Source: CAMDPA01 sp964574325
Lineage (GTDB): Bacteria; Pseudomonadota; Alphaproteobacteria; Rhizobiales; Hyphomicrobiaceae
Reading direction: 5' to 3'
Length of the DNA stretch: 64,000 nt
Assembly: GCA_964574325.1 (NCBI GenBank)
Contig: CAZNMY010000008.1
Location: 36,208 to 100,207, forward strand
A program made the translations under genes and the position numbers. Below are positions 1 through 8,757 of the stretch, one piece after another. The notes under the pieces are model-generated. The model worked only from the letters and a program-made list of their open reading frames with translations, was not told where the DNA came from and did no database searches. The stretch's first letter is position 1. Each line of letters starts with the position of its first letter.

Positions 1-751
1 CGGGATCGGCCGACGCCGTGATCGAGCGGATCAGCGAGCGGGGCTCGTAGATCTGCGCCTTGCGATCGAACAGCTTGCTGACCGACGACGGTTCTAGACG
101 GCCGCCGCGGGCGTGACGGGCATACTTGAGGGTGGCGAGGCCGAGTTTGATTTCGGCATCGGCGCGAGCTTCGGCGCTGACTGGGCCGGCTGGAAGGAAA
201 GGCAGGTCGAAGGCAGAGGCCTTGAGACCCCAGTCGTCGGCCTTTCGGATTTCTGCCATGGCGGCTTCGGCACGCGGCGTAAAACCGGTCGGCGTGGTCC
301 ATGTGGCTCCTGCGGTCGCTGCTTCGTAGTGGGCGACGAGGGCTGCGCGGTCGGCGGCGTCGGCGGCACTCTCGCGCCCGCGGACGGTTTCCAGGCGCTG
401 GCGGACGGCCTGCAGTACGGGATCGACAACGGGAAGTGCGGGTTCGGCGGCGGGAGGAGCGGGCGGGGTCGCTGGCGTGGTTGCTGCCGGCGTGACGGCA
501 GGCGTAGCAGTAGCTGCAGGTTCGGGCTTGACTGGATCGATGGCAGCGGGGGCGGCGATCGGCCCGGATTGAACCTCAGGCGGCGTCAACGGATCGGGTT
601 CGGCCGGGACCGGATCGGTCTTGGCGACGCGCTTGGATTGTGCCTGCGCCGCGTCGGTCGGCTTGTCGGAATTCTGAGAGGAAGTCTGTGCGGATGCGGC
701 TCCGCTCAACAGCAACGTACCAGCGGCGACGATAACGGCTCGGCCAAACAT
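1..751 (-). CDS. L,D-transpeptidase (YcbB-like), N-terminal part, cut by window edge
   Basis: The frame is open from the ATG at 749-751 to the window edge (250 codons), so the protein continues beyond it. Residues 1-21 form a signal peptide ending ASA-Q. A long Pro/Ala/Thr-rich, low-complexity linker follows (about 22-115). The folded part contains the stretches DDWGLKASAF, LKYARHARGGRLEP and a Tyr-Glu-Pro/Asp-Pro segment, which resemble the scaffold region of YcbB-type L,D-transpeptidases that make 3-3 crosslinks in periplasmic peptidoglycan. The catalytic YkuD domain with its Cys/His motif would lie outside the window, so the enzyme call rests on the scaffold region alone. GGAGACC precedes the start. 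The gene is divergent from the binding-protein gene at 986, with 234 bp between them for both promoters. Confidence 0.62.
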   Translation of the reverse strand, partial: MFGRAVIVAAGTLLLSGAASAQTSSQNSDKPTDAAQAQSKRVAKTDPVPAEPDPLTPPEVQSGPIAAPAAIDPVKPEPAATATPAVTPAATTPATPPAPPAAEPALPVVDPVLQAVRQRLETVRGRESAADAADRAALVAHYEAATAGATWTTPTGFTPRAEAAMAEIRKADDWGLKASAFDLPFLPAGPVSAEARADAEIKLGLATLKYARHARGGRLEPSSVSKLFDRKAQIYEPRSLIRSITASADP

Positions 752-985
752 TCTCGGTCTCCATCCAAGGTCGATTCGGTGGTCGCGGTCGATCTGGCGC
801 TCGTATCCGGCAGCCGGGGCTGTTCTGCAAGCGTGAGTTACGAGCGAACGGCGCTGGCGGGCCAATCTGGACGATACACTATGGAATTGTGGCGCGCTTG
901 CCATAGAGTGCAAGTTACAACGCGAACGATCCTGCAGACGTGTTGCAACCGTAGCGCAGAGTAAGCTGCAGGTTTTCACAGGAGA

Positions 986-1966
986 ATGCCGATGTTCGGT
1001 CGTTCGATATTCACCGGACTGATCTTTGCGGCGATGGCGTTGCCGTCCGCGCACGCGCAGGAATTTCCGAGCCGGCCCATGTCCATGGTCGTCGCGGCGG
1101 CGGCTGGTGGGCCGATCGACGTGTTCGGCCGGATCATGGCAGAGCGTATGGGTGAGTTGCTCGGCAAGAGCGTCGTGATCGAGAACGTCGGCGGCGCCGG
1201 CGGTATGCTGGGCGGCCAGCGTGCCGCGAAGGCAGAGCCGGACGGACACACGTTCATTCTCGGCACCATCGCCACGCATACGTTCTCGCAGTTGCTCTAC
1301 AAAAAGCCCCTGTACGACGCTGTCGCCGATTTCACGCCGGTGGCGCTCGTCGCAGAGCTGCCCCTGGTGCTGATCACGCGCAAGGATTTCCCGGCCAATT
1401 CGATGGAAGAGTTCGCCGCTTATGCCAAGGCCAACTCGGGCAAGATCAATTACGGCTCGGCCGGGCGGGGATCGGCCGCGCATCTGGGGTGTCTGCTGCT
1501 CGAGCAGGCGATGGATACGAAGATGACCCACGTGCCCTATCGCGGCACCGCCCCGGCGATGCAGGATCTACAGGCCGGCCAGATCGACGCCATCTGCGAT
1601 ATCATCGTGACGGCCGTGCCGCAGATCGAAGCGAAGGCCGTCAAGGCGATCGTCAACCTGTCGCGGGAGCGATCGCCGATGCTTCCCAATCTTCCAACCG
1701 CGACGGAACGCGGCCTGAAGAACGCGCAGGCCTACACCTGGACGGCGGTATACCTGCCCAAGGGCGTTTCCGAGCCGATCTTGAAGAAGCTGCACGCGGC
1801 AACGCTGGCCACGATGGATACGCCCGCGGTGCGTGAGAAATTGTCGAAACTGGGTGCAACTCTCGTCGCGCCCGATCGCCGCTCGCCTGAAGTGCTCGCC
1901 GCTTTCACGAAGTCAGAGATTGCGAAGTGGAAAGGTCCCGTCGACGCCAGTGGCGCCATCCAATAG
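986..1966 (+). CDS. Tripartite tricarboxylate (Bug/TctC-type) binding protein
   Basis: This is a periplasmic solute-binding protein of the Bug/TctC family, 326 aa, normal length. The signal peptide is residues 1-24 (cleavage after AHA). The mature part starts FPSRPMSMVV and has the family features: an early substrate loop (AAAGGPIDVFGR), ENVGGAGGMLGG, the repeat-like PDGHTFILGT, then YRGTAPAMQDL with the second substrate loop. Such proteins bind carboxylates or related small acids and hand them to TctA/TctB permeases, or act as sensors. No tctA or tctB lies beside it, so it is an orphan, as is common in Bug-rich Alpha- and Betaproteobacteria. AGGAG sits 8 bases upstream of the start. The ligand cannot be predicted. 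Confidence 0.9.
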   Translation: MPMFGRSIFTGLIFAAMALPSAHAQEFPSRPMSMVVAAAAGGPIDVFGRIMAERMGELLGKSVVIENVGGAGGMLGGQRAAKAEPDGHTFILGTIATHTFSQLLYKKPLYDAVADFTPVALVAELPLVLITRKDFPANSMEEFAAYAKANSGKINYGSAGRGSAAHLGCLLLEQAMDTKMTHVPYRGTAPAMQDLQAGQIDAICDIIVTAVPQIEAKAVKAIVNLSRERSPMLPNLPTATERGLKNAQAYTWTAVYLPKGVSEPILKKLHAATLATMDTPAVREKLSKLGATLVAPDRRSPEVLAAFTKSEIAKWKGPVDASGAIQ

Positions 1967-2058
1967 GGCGACACGGCAGGTTGGCCGAGCCGACGAGGCG
2001 GGCACTACATGAGGGGTGGAGAGGCTGGACGGGTGGCGCTCGGGGCTGCCCACCGATC

Positions 2059-2577
2059 CTACCCCCGGCCCCTCGGAGGCCGCGGCGCGCGGGACGCTTC
2101 ATCCCGCTTTTTCATCGTCGTCTCGATGGCGTCGACGATGGCGTGATAGCCGGTGCAGCGGCAGTAGTTGCCGGACATGAACGTGCGGATTTCCTCGCGT
2201 GACGAAATCTCGCCTTCGGCCAGGAGTTCGGCAGCCGTCAAGAGCTGGCCCGGCGTGCAGTAGCCGCACTGCAGGGCGTTGCGTTCGACGAATTCTGCCT
2301 GGAGGTCGGCGATTTCGCCGCTTTCCGTCAGACCTTCGATGGTGACGATGTTCTGTCCGTCGGCCTGCACCGCGAGCATCAGGCAGCCCCTGATGACCTT
2401 GCCGTCGACGCGCACGGAGCACGCCCCGCAGACCCCGTGCTCGCAACCGATGTGGCTGCCGGTGAGCTGCAGGTCCAGGCGCAGAAAATCGACGAGATGC
2501 TGTCGAACGGGAACCCGGCGTGTGATGCGCTCGCCGTTGATCTTGCAGGTGATCTCCTGCGTCTCCTCGGTGCTCAT
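2059..2577 (-). CDS. Molybdenum hydroxylase small subunit, 2x[2Fe-2S]
   Basis: 172 aa, CoxS/NdhS-like iron-sulfur subunit of the xanthine dehydrogenase family. The N-terminal plant-type ferredoxin domain carries Cys45, Cys50, Cys53 and Cys65; the C-terminal helical domain carries Cys104-x2-Cys107 and Cys139-x-Cys141 in the usual CGYCTPG and CRCTG contexts. It passes electrons from the Mo centre to FAD. The ATG at 2577 overlaps the stop of the FAD-subunit gene by 4 bases (ATGA), so the two are translationally coupled; longer in-frame starts run into that gene and are unlikely. The C-terminus ends in a Pro/Arg-rich tail. The molybdopterin subunit is not adjacent; the only candidate here is at 21061. 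Confidence 0.93.
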   Translation of the reverse strand: MSTEETQEITCKINGERITRRVPVRQHLVDFLRLDLQLTGSHIGCEHGVCGACSVRVDGKVIRGCLMLAVQADGQNIVTIEGLTESGEIADLQAEFVERNALQCGYCTPGQLLTAAELLAEGEISSREEIRTFMSGNYCRCTGYHAIVDAIETTMKKRDEASRAPRPPRGRG

Positions 2578-3449
2578 GCTGCCTGCGCCTTGTTCGTGAT
2601 GTCGTCGAATGCGCGCCTGGTGAGAACACGCTGCCAATGCAACTTGGTTGCCGGCTTGCCCATCTGGTTGTCCATCGGGTCGAGATCGACGGCGAGCGCG
2701 GCGCACACCGCGTCGGCGGTGGCTTCATTCCATGGCTTGCCTTCGGCGGCCGCCATCGCGGTCCGGGCGAGCGTCGGCTTCACCTCGCTGCCGAAATAGA
2801 CGAGGCGCACGTTCGTCAGAGATCCGGCTTTGACCTTGGCGCGGGCGCACATGCCGGCGGAGGCGAAGTCGCCGTGGCGGCGCGCGAGTTCCTTGAACGA
2901 GGACCGCTCGTCGTTCGTCTGCGGCGTCATCAGCGCCTCGATCAGGATCTCGTCGGGCTCGCGCGCCGTCTGATAGAGACCGTAGAAATAGTCCTCGGCT
3001 GCGACCTCTCTCGTGCCGCGCACACTCTGCAGAACGATGCGGCCGCCGAGCGCGAGTAAGCATGCGGGCATTTCGGCGGCGGGATCGGCGAGGGCGACGC
3101 TGCCGCCGAACGTGCCGCGATTGCGGACGGCGACGTGGGCTACATGCGGAATGGCCGCCGCCACCAGCGGCAGGTACTTCGCGACCATGTGCGACAGCAT
3201 CACGTCGGCGTGCCGCGTGAGCGCGCCGATCCGCACTTCCTTGCCATTGTAGATCGCGCCTGCCAGATGCTCCAGACGGTTGATGTCGATCAGCAGCGTG
3301 GGCCGGGAAAGGCGCATGGCCAGCGTGGGCATCAGGCTCTGCCCGCCCGCGAGAATGCGGGCCTCGTCGCCGTGGTCTGCGAGCAGCTTACAGGCGTGCT
3401 CGACGCTTTCGGCGCGGACGTATGAGAATTTCGGAGCTTTCACGCTCAC
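2574..3449 (-). CDS. Molybdenum hydroxylase FAD-binding subunit
   Basis: 291 aa, CoxM/NdhF-like medium subunit. It has an FAD-binding PCMH-type domain with the two hallmark FAD loops: ILAGGQSLMPTLAMRL (about residues 33-48) and RNRGTFGGSVALADPAAE (about 109-126). A C-terminal CO-dehydrogenase flavoprotein domain follows. It accepts electrons from the iron-sulfur subunit encoded directly downstream (4-base overlap). Family substrates include CO, nicotinate, aldehydes and N-heterocycles; this subunit does not show which. The gene is first in a two-gene minus-strand operon, divergent from the UbiD gene across a 346-bp repeat-bearing gap. Confidence 0.92.
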   Translation of the reverse strand: MSVKAPKFSYVRAESVEHACKLLADHGDEARILAGGQSLMPTLAMRLSRPTLLIDINRLEHLAGAIYNGKEVRIGALTRHADVMLSHMVAKYLPLVAAAIPHVAHVAVRNRGTFGGSVALADPAAEMPACLLALGGRIVLQSVRGTREVAAEDYFYGLYQTAREPDEILIEALMTPQTNDERSSFKELARRHGDFASAGMCARAKVKAGSLTNVRLVYFGSEVKPTLARTAMAAAEGKPWNEATADAVCAALAVDLDPMDNQMGKPATKLHWQRVLTRRAFDDITNKAQAA

Positions 3450-3552
3450 TCCTGAGGTGGGACGAGGCGTCGGTATCGCAGCGATGCTGCCAGTAGTGAA
3501 ATGTTATTTCAAGCACCAGCCCCGTGAGAGAAGAGGGCAATTCAGTTCTCTC

Positions 3553-3706
3553 GTCACCCCGTGCGAAGCGAGCCTCAAGCGAGCGAGACACGGGACCCAG
3601 CGGAAAAAGCTGCGAAGCACACCTTGTTTCTGTGCCTTCGGCACTGCCTGCGCTGGGTCCCGGCTCGCGTTCGCGGCAGAAGTGCCGCTCACTTGGCCGG
3701 GATGAC
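3553..3706. repeat. Long imperfect palindromic intergenic repeat
   Basis: The 346-bp gap 3450-3795 holds a long imperfect inverted repeat. Its outer ends are GTCACCCC and GGGATGAC, and its core has perfect 12-base arms, CGGGACCCAGCG at 3591-3602 and CGCTGGGTCCCG at 3651-3662. It resembles the dispersed palindromic intergenic repeats common in Hyphomicrobiales genomes. It lies between divergent genes (FAD subunit on minus, UbiD on plus), so it could form a cruciform or structured RNA but is not placed like a simple terminator. No promoter is obvious in the rest of the gap. Confidence 0.6.
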
Positions 3707-3795
3707 GACCTGTATTGAATTGCCCCGTGAGGGAAGCGCGCTGCGTTGTGTTCGAAGGGGAGGTGTGTAACGAAAGAGCAGAAAGATAACACGCT

Positions 3796-5250
3796 ATGAC
3801 AATCGAAGGACGACCGGATATGCCCGCCAAGGACCTGCGCAGTTGGATTGCCGAGCTTGAAACGGCCGGTGAGGTCACGACCATCAAGGGGGCCAACACG
3901 ACCGAGGAGATCGGCGGCATCGTCGACATCTACATGTGCAAACCCGGCAACCCTGCCGTGCTGTTCGACGAGATTCCGGGCCATCCGAAGGGCCACCGCG
4001 TGCTGGCCAATATCCTGACCTCCCACCAACGCTGCGCGATCGCGTTGGGACAGGACCCCAAGAGCACGCACCGCGACCTCACGCAGTGGTGGCGCAAGTA
4101 TTTCGCGGACAAGCCGTCCATTGCGGCGCGGCCCGTCAACGGTGGCCCGCTGCTCGAGAACGTGATGAAGGGGGGCGATGTCGATATCACGAAGATCCCG
4201 ACGCCCCGGTGGCACGAGGGCGATGGTGGACCGTTTATCGGAACGGCCTGCCTCGTGATCATGAAGGACCCCGACAGCGGCTGGGTGAATGCGGGCTGCT
4301 ATCGCATCCAGAGCCACGGCCCGAATGCTGCGGGCCTCATGATGTCGCCGGGCAAGCACTGCCGCATCATCATGGGCAAGTATCACGATCGCGGCGAGAA
4401 GTGCCCCGTCGCCGTCGTGACCGGCATGCATCCCGCGTTGTTCATGCTGGCGGGTCTGGAAGTGCCCTACGGCAAATCCGAGCTGGACATGGCCGGCGGC
4501 ATCCTGGGCGAGGGCGTCGAGGTCATCAACATGCCGAAGACGGGCCTGCCCGTTCCTGCCCACGCCGAAATCGCGTTCGAGGGCTACATCGCTCCCGACG
4601 ACAGGATCATGGAAGGCCCGCTGGGCGAGTGGACCGGCTACTATTCGGGCGAGGCGCGGCCGGAACCGGTGATCCGCATCGAAACGCTGATGCATCGCAA
4701 CAATCCGATCCTGGTCGGCGCCATCCCCGGCGTGCCGCCCAACGACAACACGTTCTATTTCGGCTCGTATCGCTGCGGGGCGGTCTGGAACCAGCTCGAG
4801 GCCGCCGGCATCCCCGGCGTGCAAGGCGTGGGTGCGCTCGAAGCCGGCGGGTCCCGCTTCTGGCTGACGGTTTCGATCAAGCAGATGTACGGCGGGCATT
4901 CCAAGCAGGCCGCGATGGCCGCTGCGAGTTGTCACGCCGGTGCGTTCAACAACCGCTGGGTCGTCGTCGTCGACGACGACATCGATCCCAACAATATCAA
5001 CGATGTCCTGTGGGCGATGTGCACGCGCGTCGATGCGCGTGAGGATCTCGAGATCATCCGGGGCGGCTGGAGCTCGGCGCTCGATCCCATGTGCTACGAC
5101 TACGACGGCGACCGCCGCAACACCCGCACCATCATCGACGCGTGCATTCCGTGGAGCCGGATCAAGACCTTCCCGAAGGTCGCGCGCAACTCGCAGGAAC
5201 TCGAGGCGAAGGTGCGGGAGAAGTTCGGTAAGTTCATGCCGAAGAACTGA
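3796..5250 (+). CDS. UbiD-family (prenylated-FMN) decarboxylase
   Basis: 484 aa, typical UbiD length. UbiD enzymes reversibly decarboxylate aromatic, heteroaromatic or acrylic acids using prenylated FMN made by a UbiX partner. Visible family features are the N-terminal RSWIAELE segment, VNAGCYRIQ (the prFMN-binding N-x3-R-like region), the central IPAHAEIAFEG-like stretch and EGPLGEWTGYYSG, which carries the conserved glutamates, and a C-terminal D-P-M-C-Y-D-Y motif. No ubiX is in the window. An alternative start is the ATG at 3820 (MPAKDLRSW). True UbiD of ubiquinone synthesis cannot be excluded, but the molybdenum-hydroxylase neighbours favour a catabolic role (inference). Confidence 0.85.
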   Translation: MTIEGRPDMPAKDLRSWIAELETAGEVTTIKGANTTEEIGGIVDIYMCKPGNPAVLFDEIPGHPKGHRVLANILTSHQRCAIALGQDPKSTHRDLTQWWRKYFADKPSIAARPVNGGPLLENVMKGGDVDITKIPTPRWHEGDGGPFIGTACLVIMKDPDSGWVNAGCYRIQSHGPNAAGLMMSPGKHCRIIMGKYHDRGEKCPVAVVTGMHPALFMLAGLEVPYGKSELDMAGGILGEGVEVINMPKTGLPVPAHAEIAFEGYIAPDDRIMEGPLGEWTGYYSGEARPEPVIRIETLMHRNNPILVGAIPGVPPNDNTFYFGSYRCGAVWNQLEAAGIPGVQGVGALEAGGSRFWLTVSIKQMYGGHSKQAAMAAASCHAGAFNNRWVVVVDDDIDPNNINDVLWAMCTRVDAREDLEIIRGGWSSALDPMCYDYDGDRRNTRTIIDACIPWSRIKTFPKVARNSQELEAKVREKFGKFMPKN

Positions 5251-5345
5251 TCGCCCGGGGTGCGGTGGTTCCCACTCCGCACCGGCTGATGCAACGCCGT
5301 CTGATCGTCGAATGGCGGAGATGACCCAGTGCCCGCTCCCGCGCT

Positions 5346-7712
5346 ATGACTGTGCGGGGCAGCGCTGGCGATCGACCGGCGATGTGGAACCGAGGGGGCG
5401 GCTGGCGGGTGACCTTCCATCAAGGGGCCATCGGAGATACCGAATTCGAGCGCGGTCGCGCGCCTGGCATTGCCGGCTGGCGTGTGCGCGGCGGATTGGT
5501 CGCCCGCCTCGAAGCCGAACGCGACCGCTGGTTCCTGTGGCTGCCGGTGTTCTACGGCACCGGGATCGGGCTTTATTTCTCACTCCCCTTCGAGCCGGGA
5601 TTTCTCGCCGCATCGATGGCGGTTCCCGTTGCGTTCGTGGTGTGGCTGGTCTTCCGGCGCGGTACGCTGGTCGTGATCTCGGCGGCGGCGGCGCTGCTGG
5701 TGGCGCTCGGATTTGCTGCGGCGAAGGCGCGGACGTGGTGGGTAACGGCGCCCGTGCTGGAGCGCCAGATCAATCTCGTAGAAGTGAAGGGGTGGGTCGA
5801 GATCGTCGAGCCGCGCGTAGGGCGTGGGCAGAGGATCACGCTGCGGGTGGCGGCGATCCGCGGATTGACGGCGGAGCGGCTGCCGCATCGGGTGCGCGTC
5901 AGAACGCTCGTGGCGCTGCCGGGGCTGCTGCCGGGGGAGCCGATCCGGCTGCGAGCGAGCCTCGCTCCGCCCGCTGTGCCGGCACTTCCCGGCGACTATG
6001 ATTTTGCGCGAAGTGCATTCTTCCAGCGGCTCGGCGCGGTCGGCTACGCTCTGGCGCGGCCGGAGCGCGACGACACGTTGGGCGAGGCTCCGTTCATGCT
6101 GCGCGTCGAAGCGCAGATCGGCCGATTGCGGCAATCGATCAGTCAGCGCATCCGGCTGGTATTACCCGGCCAGACCGGAGCTGTTGCCGATGCTCTGATC
6201 ACGGGGGAGCGCGGCGGGATCAGCGCGGAGACCAACGCCGCCTATCGCGCCAGCGGCCTTTTCCACATCCTGTCGATCTCCGGACTGCATATGACGATCA
6301 TGGCTGGCGCGGTGTTTTTCGCCCTGCGTCTGGCGCTGGCCGCGATCCCTTCGATCGCACTTCGCTATCCCGTCAAGAAGATCGCTGCGGCGACAGCCAC
6401 CGTGGCGGCGTTCGGCTATCTCCTGCTTGCCGGCTCGTCGTTCGCGACGGTGCGGGCGTGGGTCATGATCTCCATCATGTTCTTCGCGGTGCTGCTGGAC
6501 AGGCCAGCCCTTGCGCTTCGCAACGTAGCGGTCAGCGCGATGATCATTCTGGTCGTCCTGCCCGACAGTCTGCTCGATGTGGGCTTCCAGATGAGCTACG
6601 CGGCCGTCGTGGCGCTGGTGGCGGCATTCGAGGCCATTCGCGCCCGACGAAGGAGCCAGGACACCAGCTCTGCCCCCGGGCAAATTCTCTCCGGCCTGAT
6701 GTTCTTCGGTGGCATCGTCATGACGACGCTGATCGCTAGCTTCGCCGTGGCGCCGTTCGCAGCCTATCACTTCCATCAGAGCCAGCAGTACGCGGTTCTC
6801 GCCAATCTCATCGCGATCCCCGTCTGCAATGTGCTGGTGATGCCGGCGGCGCTGGGGACGCTGGTGCTGATGCCGTTCGGGCTCGAAGCGATCGCGCTGT
6901 GGCCGATGGGATGGGGCATCAGCGCGATGACATGGGTCGCCGAGGCCGTTGCGGCCATTCCCGGGGCGGTCGGACGTGTGCCGGCGTTCCCGCAGGCGGC
7001 ATTCCTCATGATGACGATGGGGGGGCTGTGGATCTGCATCTGGCAGACCCGCTGGCGTCTGCTGGGGATCGTCGGGGTGGCCGGGGGATTGGCATATGCG
7101 CCGGTGATGGTGCGTCCCGATGTGCTGGTGGGCAGGGATGGACAGTTGGTGGCAGCGCGGCGGCCGGACGGCAACCTGGCGGCGTTGGCGCAGCGTGGGA
7201 CCCAGTTCGAACTGACGAGGTGGCTCGAACACGATGGCGACGTCCGGAGCGCCCGAGAAGTCGCCCAGGCTCAAACCGGGTTCCGATGCGACAGCAGCGG
7301 CTGTACCGTTCTCGTGAAGGGGCAACTGCTCTCGATCGTCCGGCAATCGTCGGGTCTTGCGGACGATTGCCGGCGGGCGGGTCTGCTGATCCTGACGATG
7401 CCCAAGCCGGCGGCGTGCCGCTCGGACGCGCTGACCGTCGATCTCTATGCTCTGCGTGATCGCGGCACTCACGCCTTCTATATGGAAGGGGGGAGCGTGC
7501 GTGTCGTGACCGTCGCCGACGCACGCGGCGACCGGCCTTGGACCGCTGCAACGACACGCGGCCCTCGGCTATCGTCGATCACGTCGGCCGCAGCGGTCAC
7601 GCAGGCGCGCGGTTCCCGGTTGGGGCAATTCGCGCCGCCGTATGAGTTGTCGAGCGAGGCGAACCGTCGCCGCCCCGAGGTCGAGGACGACGACGAGGCC
7701 GACAACCGGTGA
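5346..7712 (+). CDS. comEC: ComEC/Rec2-family DNA-uptake membrane protein
   Basis: 788 aa inner-membrane protein. The N-terminus has membrane segments and a DUF4131-like region (about 55-230). The ComEC competence domain follows, starting around ALITGERGGIS and SGLFHILSISGLHMTIMAG (about 280-320), with many transmembrane helices to about residue 590. ComEC forms the channel for single-stranded DNA entry in competent bacteria. The C-terminal ~200 residues lack a recognisable metallo-beta-lactamase domain (no HxHxDH), as in many Hyphomicrobiales homologues. The gene faces lexA, with 26 bp between the stops, a neighbourhood typical of this order. An alternative start is the ATG at 5382. Confidence 0.9.
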   Translation: MTVRGSAGDRPAMWNRGGGWRVTFHQGAIGDTEFERGRAPGIAGWRVRGGLVARLEAERDRWFLWLPVFYGTGIGLYFSLPFEPGFLAASMAVPVAFVVWLVFRRGTLVVISAAAALLVALGFAAAKARTWWVTAPVLERQINLVEVKGWVEIVEPRVGRGQRITLRVAAIRGLTAERLPHRVRVRTLVALPGLLPGEPIRLRASLAPPAVPALPGDYDFARSAFFQRLGAVGYALARPERDDTLGEAPFMLRVEAQIGRLRQSISQRIRLVLPGQTGAVADALITGERGGISAETNAAYRASGLFHILSISGLHMTIMAGAVFFALRLALAAIPSIALRYPVKKIAAATATVAAFGYLLLAGSSFATVRAWVMISIMFFAVLLDRPALALRNVAVSAMIILVVLPDSLLDVGFQMSYAAVVALVAAFEAIRARRRSQDTSSAPGQILSGLMFFGGIVMTTLIASFAVAPFAAYHFHQSQQYAVLANLIAIPVCNVLVMPAALGTLVLMPFGLEAIALWPMGWGISAMTWVAEAVAAIPGAVGRVPAFPQAAFLMMTMGGLWICIWQTRWRLLGIVGVAGGLAYAPVMVRPDVLVGRDGQLVAARRPDGNLAALAQRGTQFELTRWLEHDGDVRSAREVAQAQTGFRCDSSGCTVLVKGQLLSIVRQSSGLADDCRRAGLLILTMPKPAACRSDALTVDLYALRDRGTHAFYMEGGSVRVVTVADARGDRPWTAATTRGPRLSSITSAAAVTQARGSRLGQFAPPYELSSEANRRRPEVEDDDEADNR

Positions 7713-7738
7713 GGCGAGACCGCTCGATGTCCGCTGCC

Positions 7739-8458
7739 TCAATAGCGGCGCATCAGGCCGACGAGCCGACCCTGGATGGCGACCTGATCCGGTCCGAAGA
7801 TCCGCGTCTCGTAGTTCGGGTTGGCGGCTTCCAAAGCAACCGCACCGCCCTTCTTGCGTAAGCGTTTCAGCGTCGCTTCTTCGCCTTCGACGAGGGCGAC
7901 GACGATGGTTCCGTTCTCGGCGGAATCACACCGGCGGATGATGACGGTGTCGCCGTCGTGGATGCCGGCGTCGATCATCGAGTCGCCCTTCACTTCCAAC
8001 GCGAAGTGCTCTCCGCTGGTAAGGAGGTCCGGCGGACAGGCGATGTCGTGGCTGTGGTTCTGGATCGCGCTGATCGGAACGCCGGCGGCGATCCTGCCCA
8101 TCACGGGAACGGAGACCGTGCGGCTGTCGACGTTGTGGGACGGCGCATAGGTGAGCGACGTCGATGGCTTCGCCCGACTTCCCTCGATCACGCTCAAGGG
8201 ACCGGCAGGGCCGGCCGGCGGACGCTTCGCGGGCTCCATCGAATTGTCCGGCAGCTTGATCACCTCCAAAGCGCGGGCCCGGTTCGGCAGACGCCGGATG
8301 AAGCCGCGTTCTTCCAGCGCGGTGATGAGCCGGTGGATACCCGACTTCGACTTCAGATCCAGCGCCTCCTTCATTTCGTCGAATGAGGGGGGAACGCCTT
8401 CGTCCTGAAGCCGCTCGTGGATGAAAAGCAGAAGCTCTTTCTGCTTTTGGGTCAGCAT
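7739..8458 (-). CDS. lexA: SOS repressor LexA
   Basis: 239 aa. The N-terminal winged helix-turn-helix (residues 1-65, TQKQKELLLFI...KSKSGIHRLI) binds SOS operators. A linker unusually rich in Pro and Ser follows (about 70-112). The C-terminal S24 domain has the Ala125-Gly126 self-cleavage site, the nucleophile Ser160 (GDSM) and the general base Lys198. RecA-ssDNA triggers autocleavage and derepression. The ATG at 8458 is chosen because MLTQKQ is the family start; longer versions add an unrelated leader. A GTTC-N7-GTTC box lies upstream, implying autoregulation. Confidence 0.97.
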   Translation of the reverse strand: MLTQKQKELLLFIHERLQDEGVPPSFDEMKEALDLKSKSGIHRLITALEERGFIRRLPNRARALEVIKLPDNSMEPAKRPPAGPAGPLSVIEGSRAKPSTSLTYAPSHNVDSRTVSVPVMGRIAAGVPISAIQNHSHDIACPPDLLTSGEHFALEVKGDSMIDAGIHDGDTVIIRRCDSAENGTIVVALVEGEEATLKRLRKKGGAVALEAANPNYETRIFGPDQVAIQGRLVGLMRRY

Positions 8459-8573
8459 GGCATAATCTCCATCGGCGTCGTTCGTTCCGGCCCTCGAAAA
8501 CGGCCGATCAGGCGCATGACCCAGACGAACCGGGTGATTCGAGACTCGAACCTGATCTGCCGGCACGGTATAT

Positions 8574-8588
8574 GTTCTTTAGGTGTTC
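8574..8588. promoter_or_regulatory. SOS box (LexA operator)
   Basis: GTTC, seven bases, GTTC: an exact match to the direct-repeat LexA site of Alphaproteobacteria (GTTC-N7-GTTC). It lies about 116 bp upstream of the lexA start, in the 299-bp gap between divergent lexA and bioB. It most likely autoregulates lexA; an effect on bioB cannot be excluded. I saw no BioR-like palindrome (TTATMKATAA) in this gap. Confidence 0.85.
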
Positions 8589-8757
8589 TTCAAGTGTTTC
8601 GTTTTGGGAACATCATGAGCTGCCGCGGCGCGCCGCTGCGGGGCCGTGCACGTGACGGCAGGCGACCATTGCCCACTTGCGCGGAAACAGCCCCTTGTGC
8701 AGTGAGTGTGGTGCGTGAGTGCAGTGAGTTGGTCGCGACGACAGTCTATTCGATGGG

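Noticed and set aside
3388..4935. 515-codon minus-strand frame over the UbiD gene
   Set aside because: Antisense shadow; runs out of UbiD into intergenic repeat sequence with no motif.
8459..8757. BioR operator or biotin riboswitch upstream of bioB
   Set aside because: No TTATMKATAA palindrome; no biotin riboswitch class is known to me; only the SOS box is evident.
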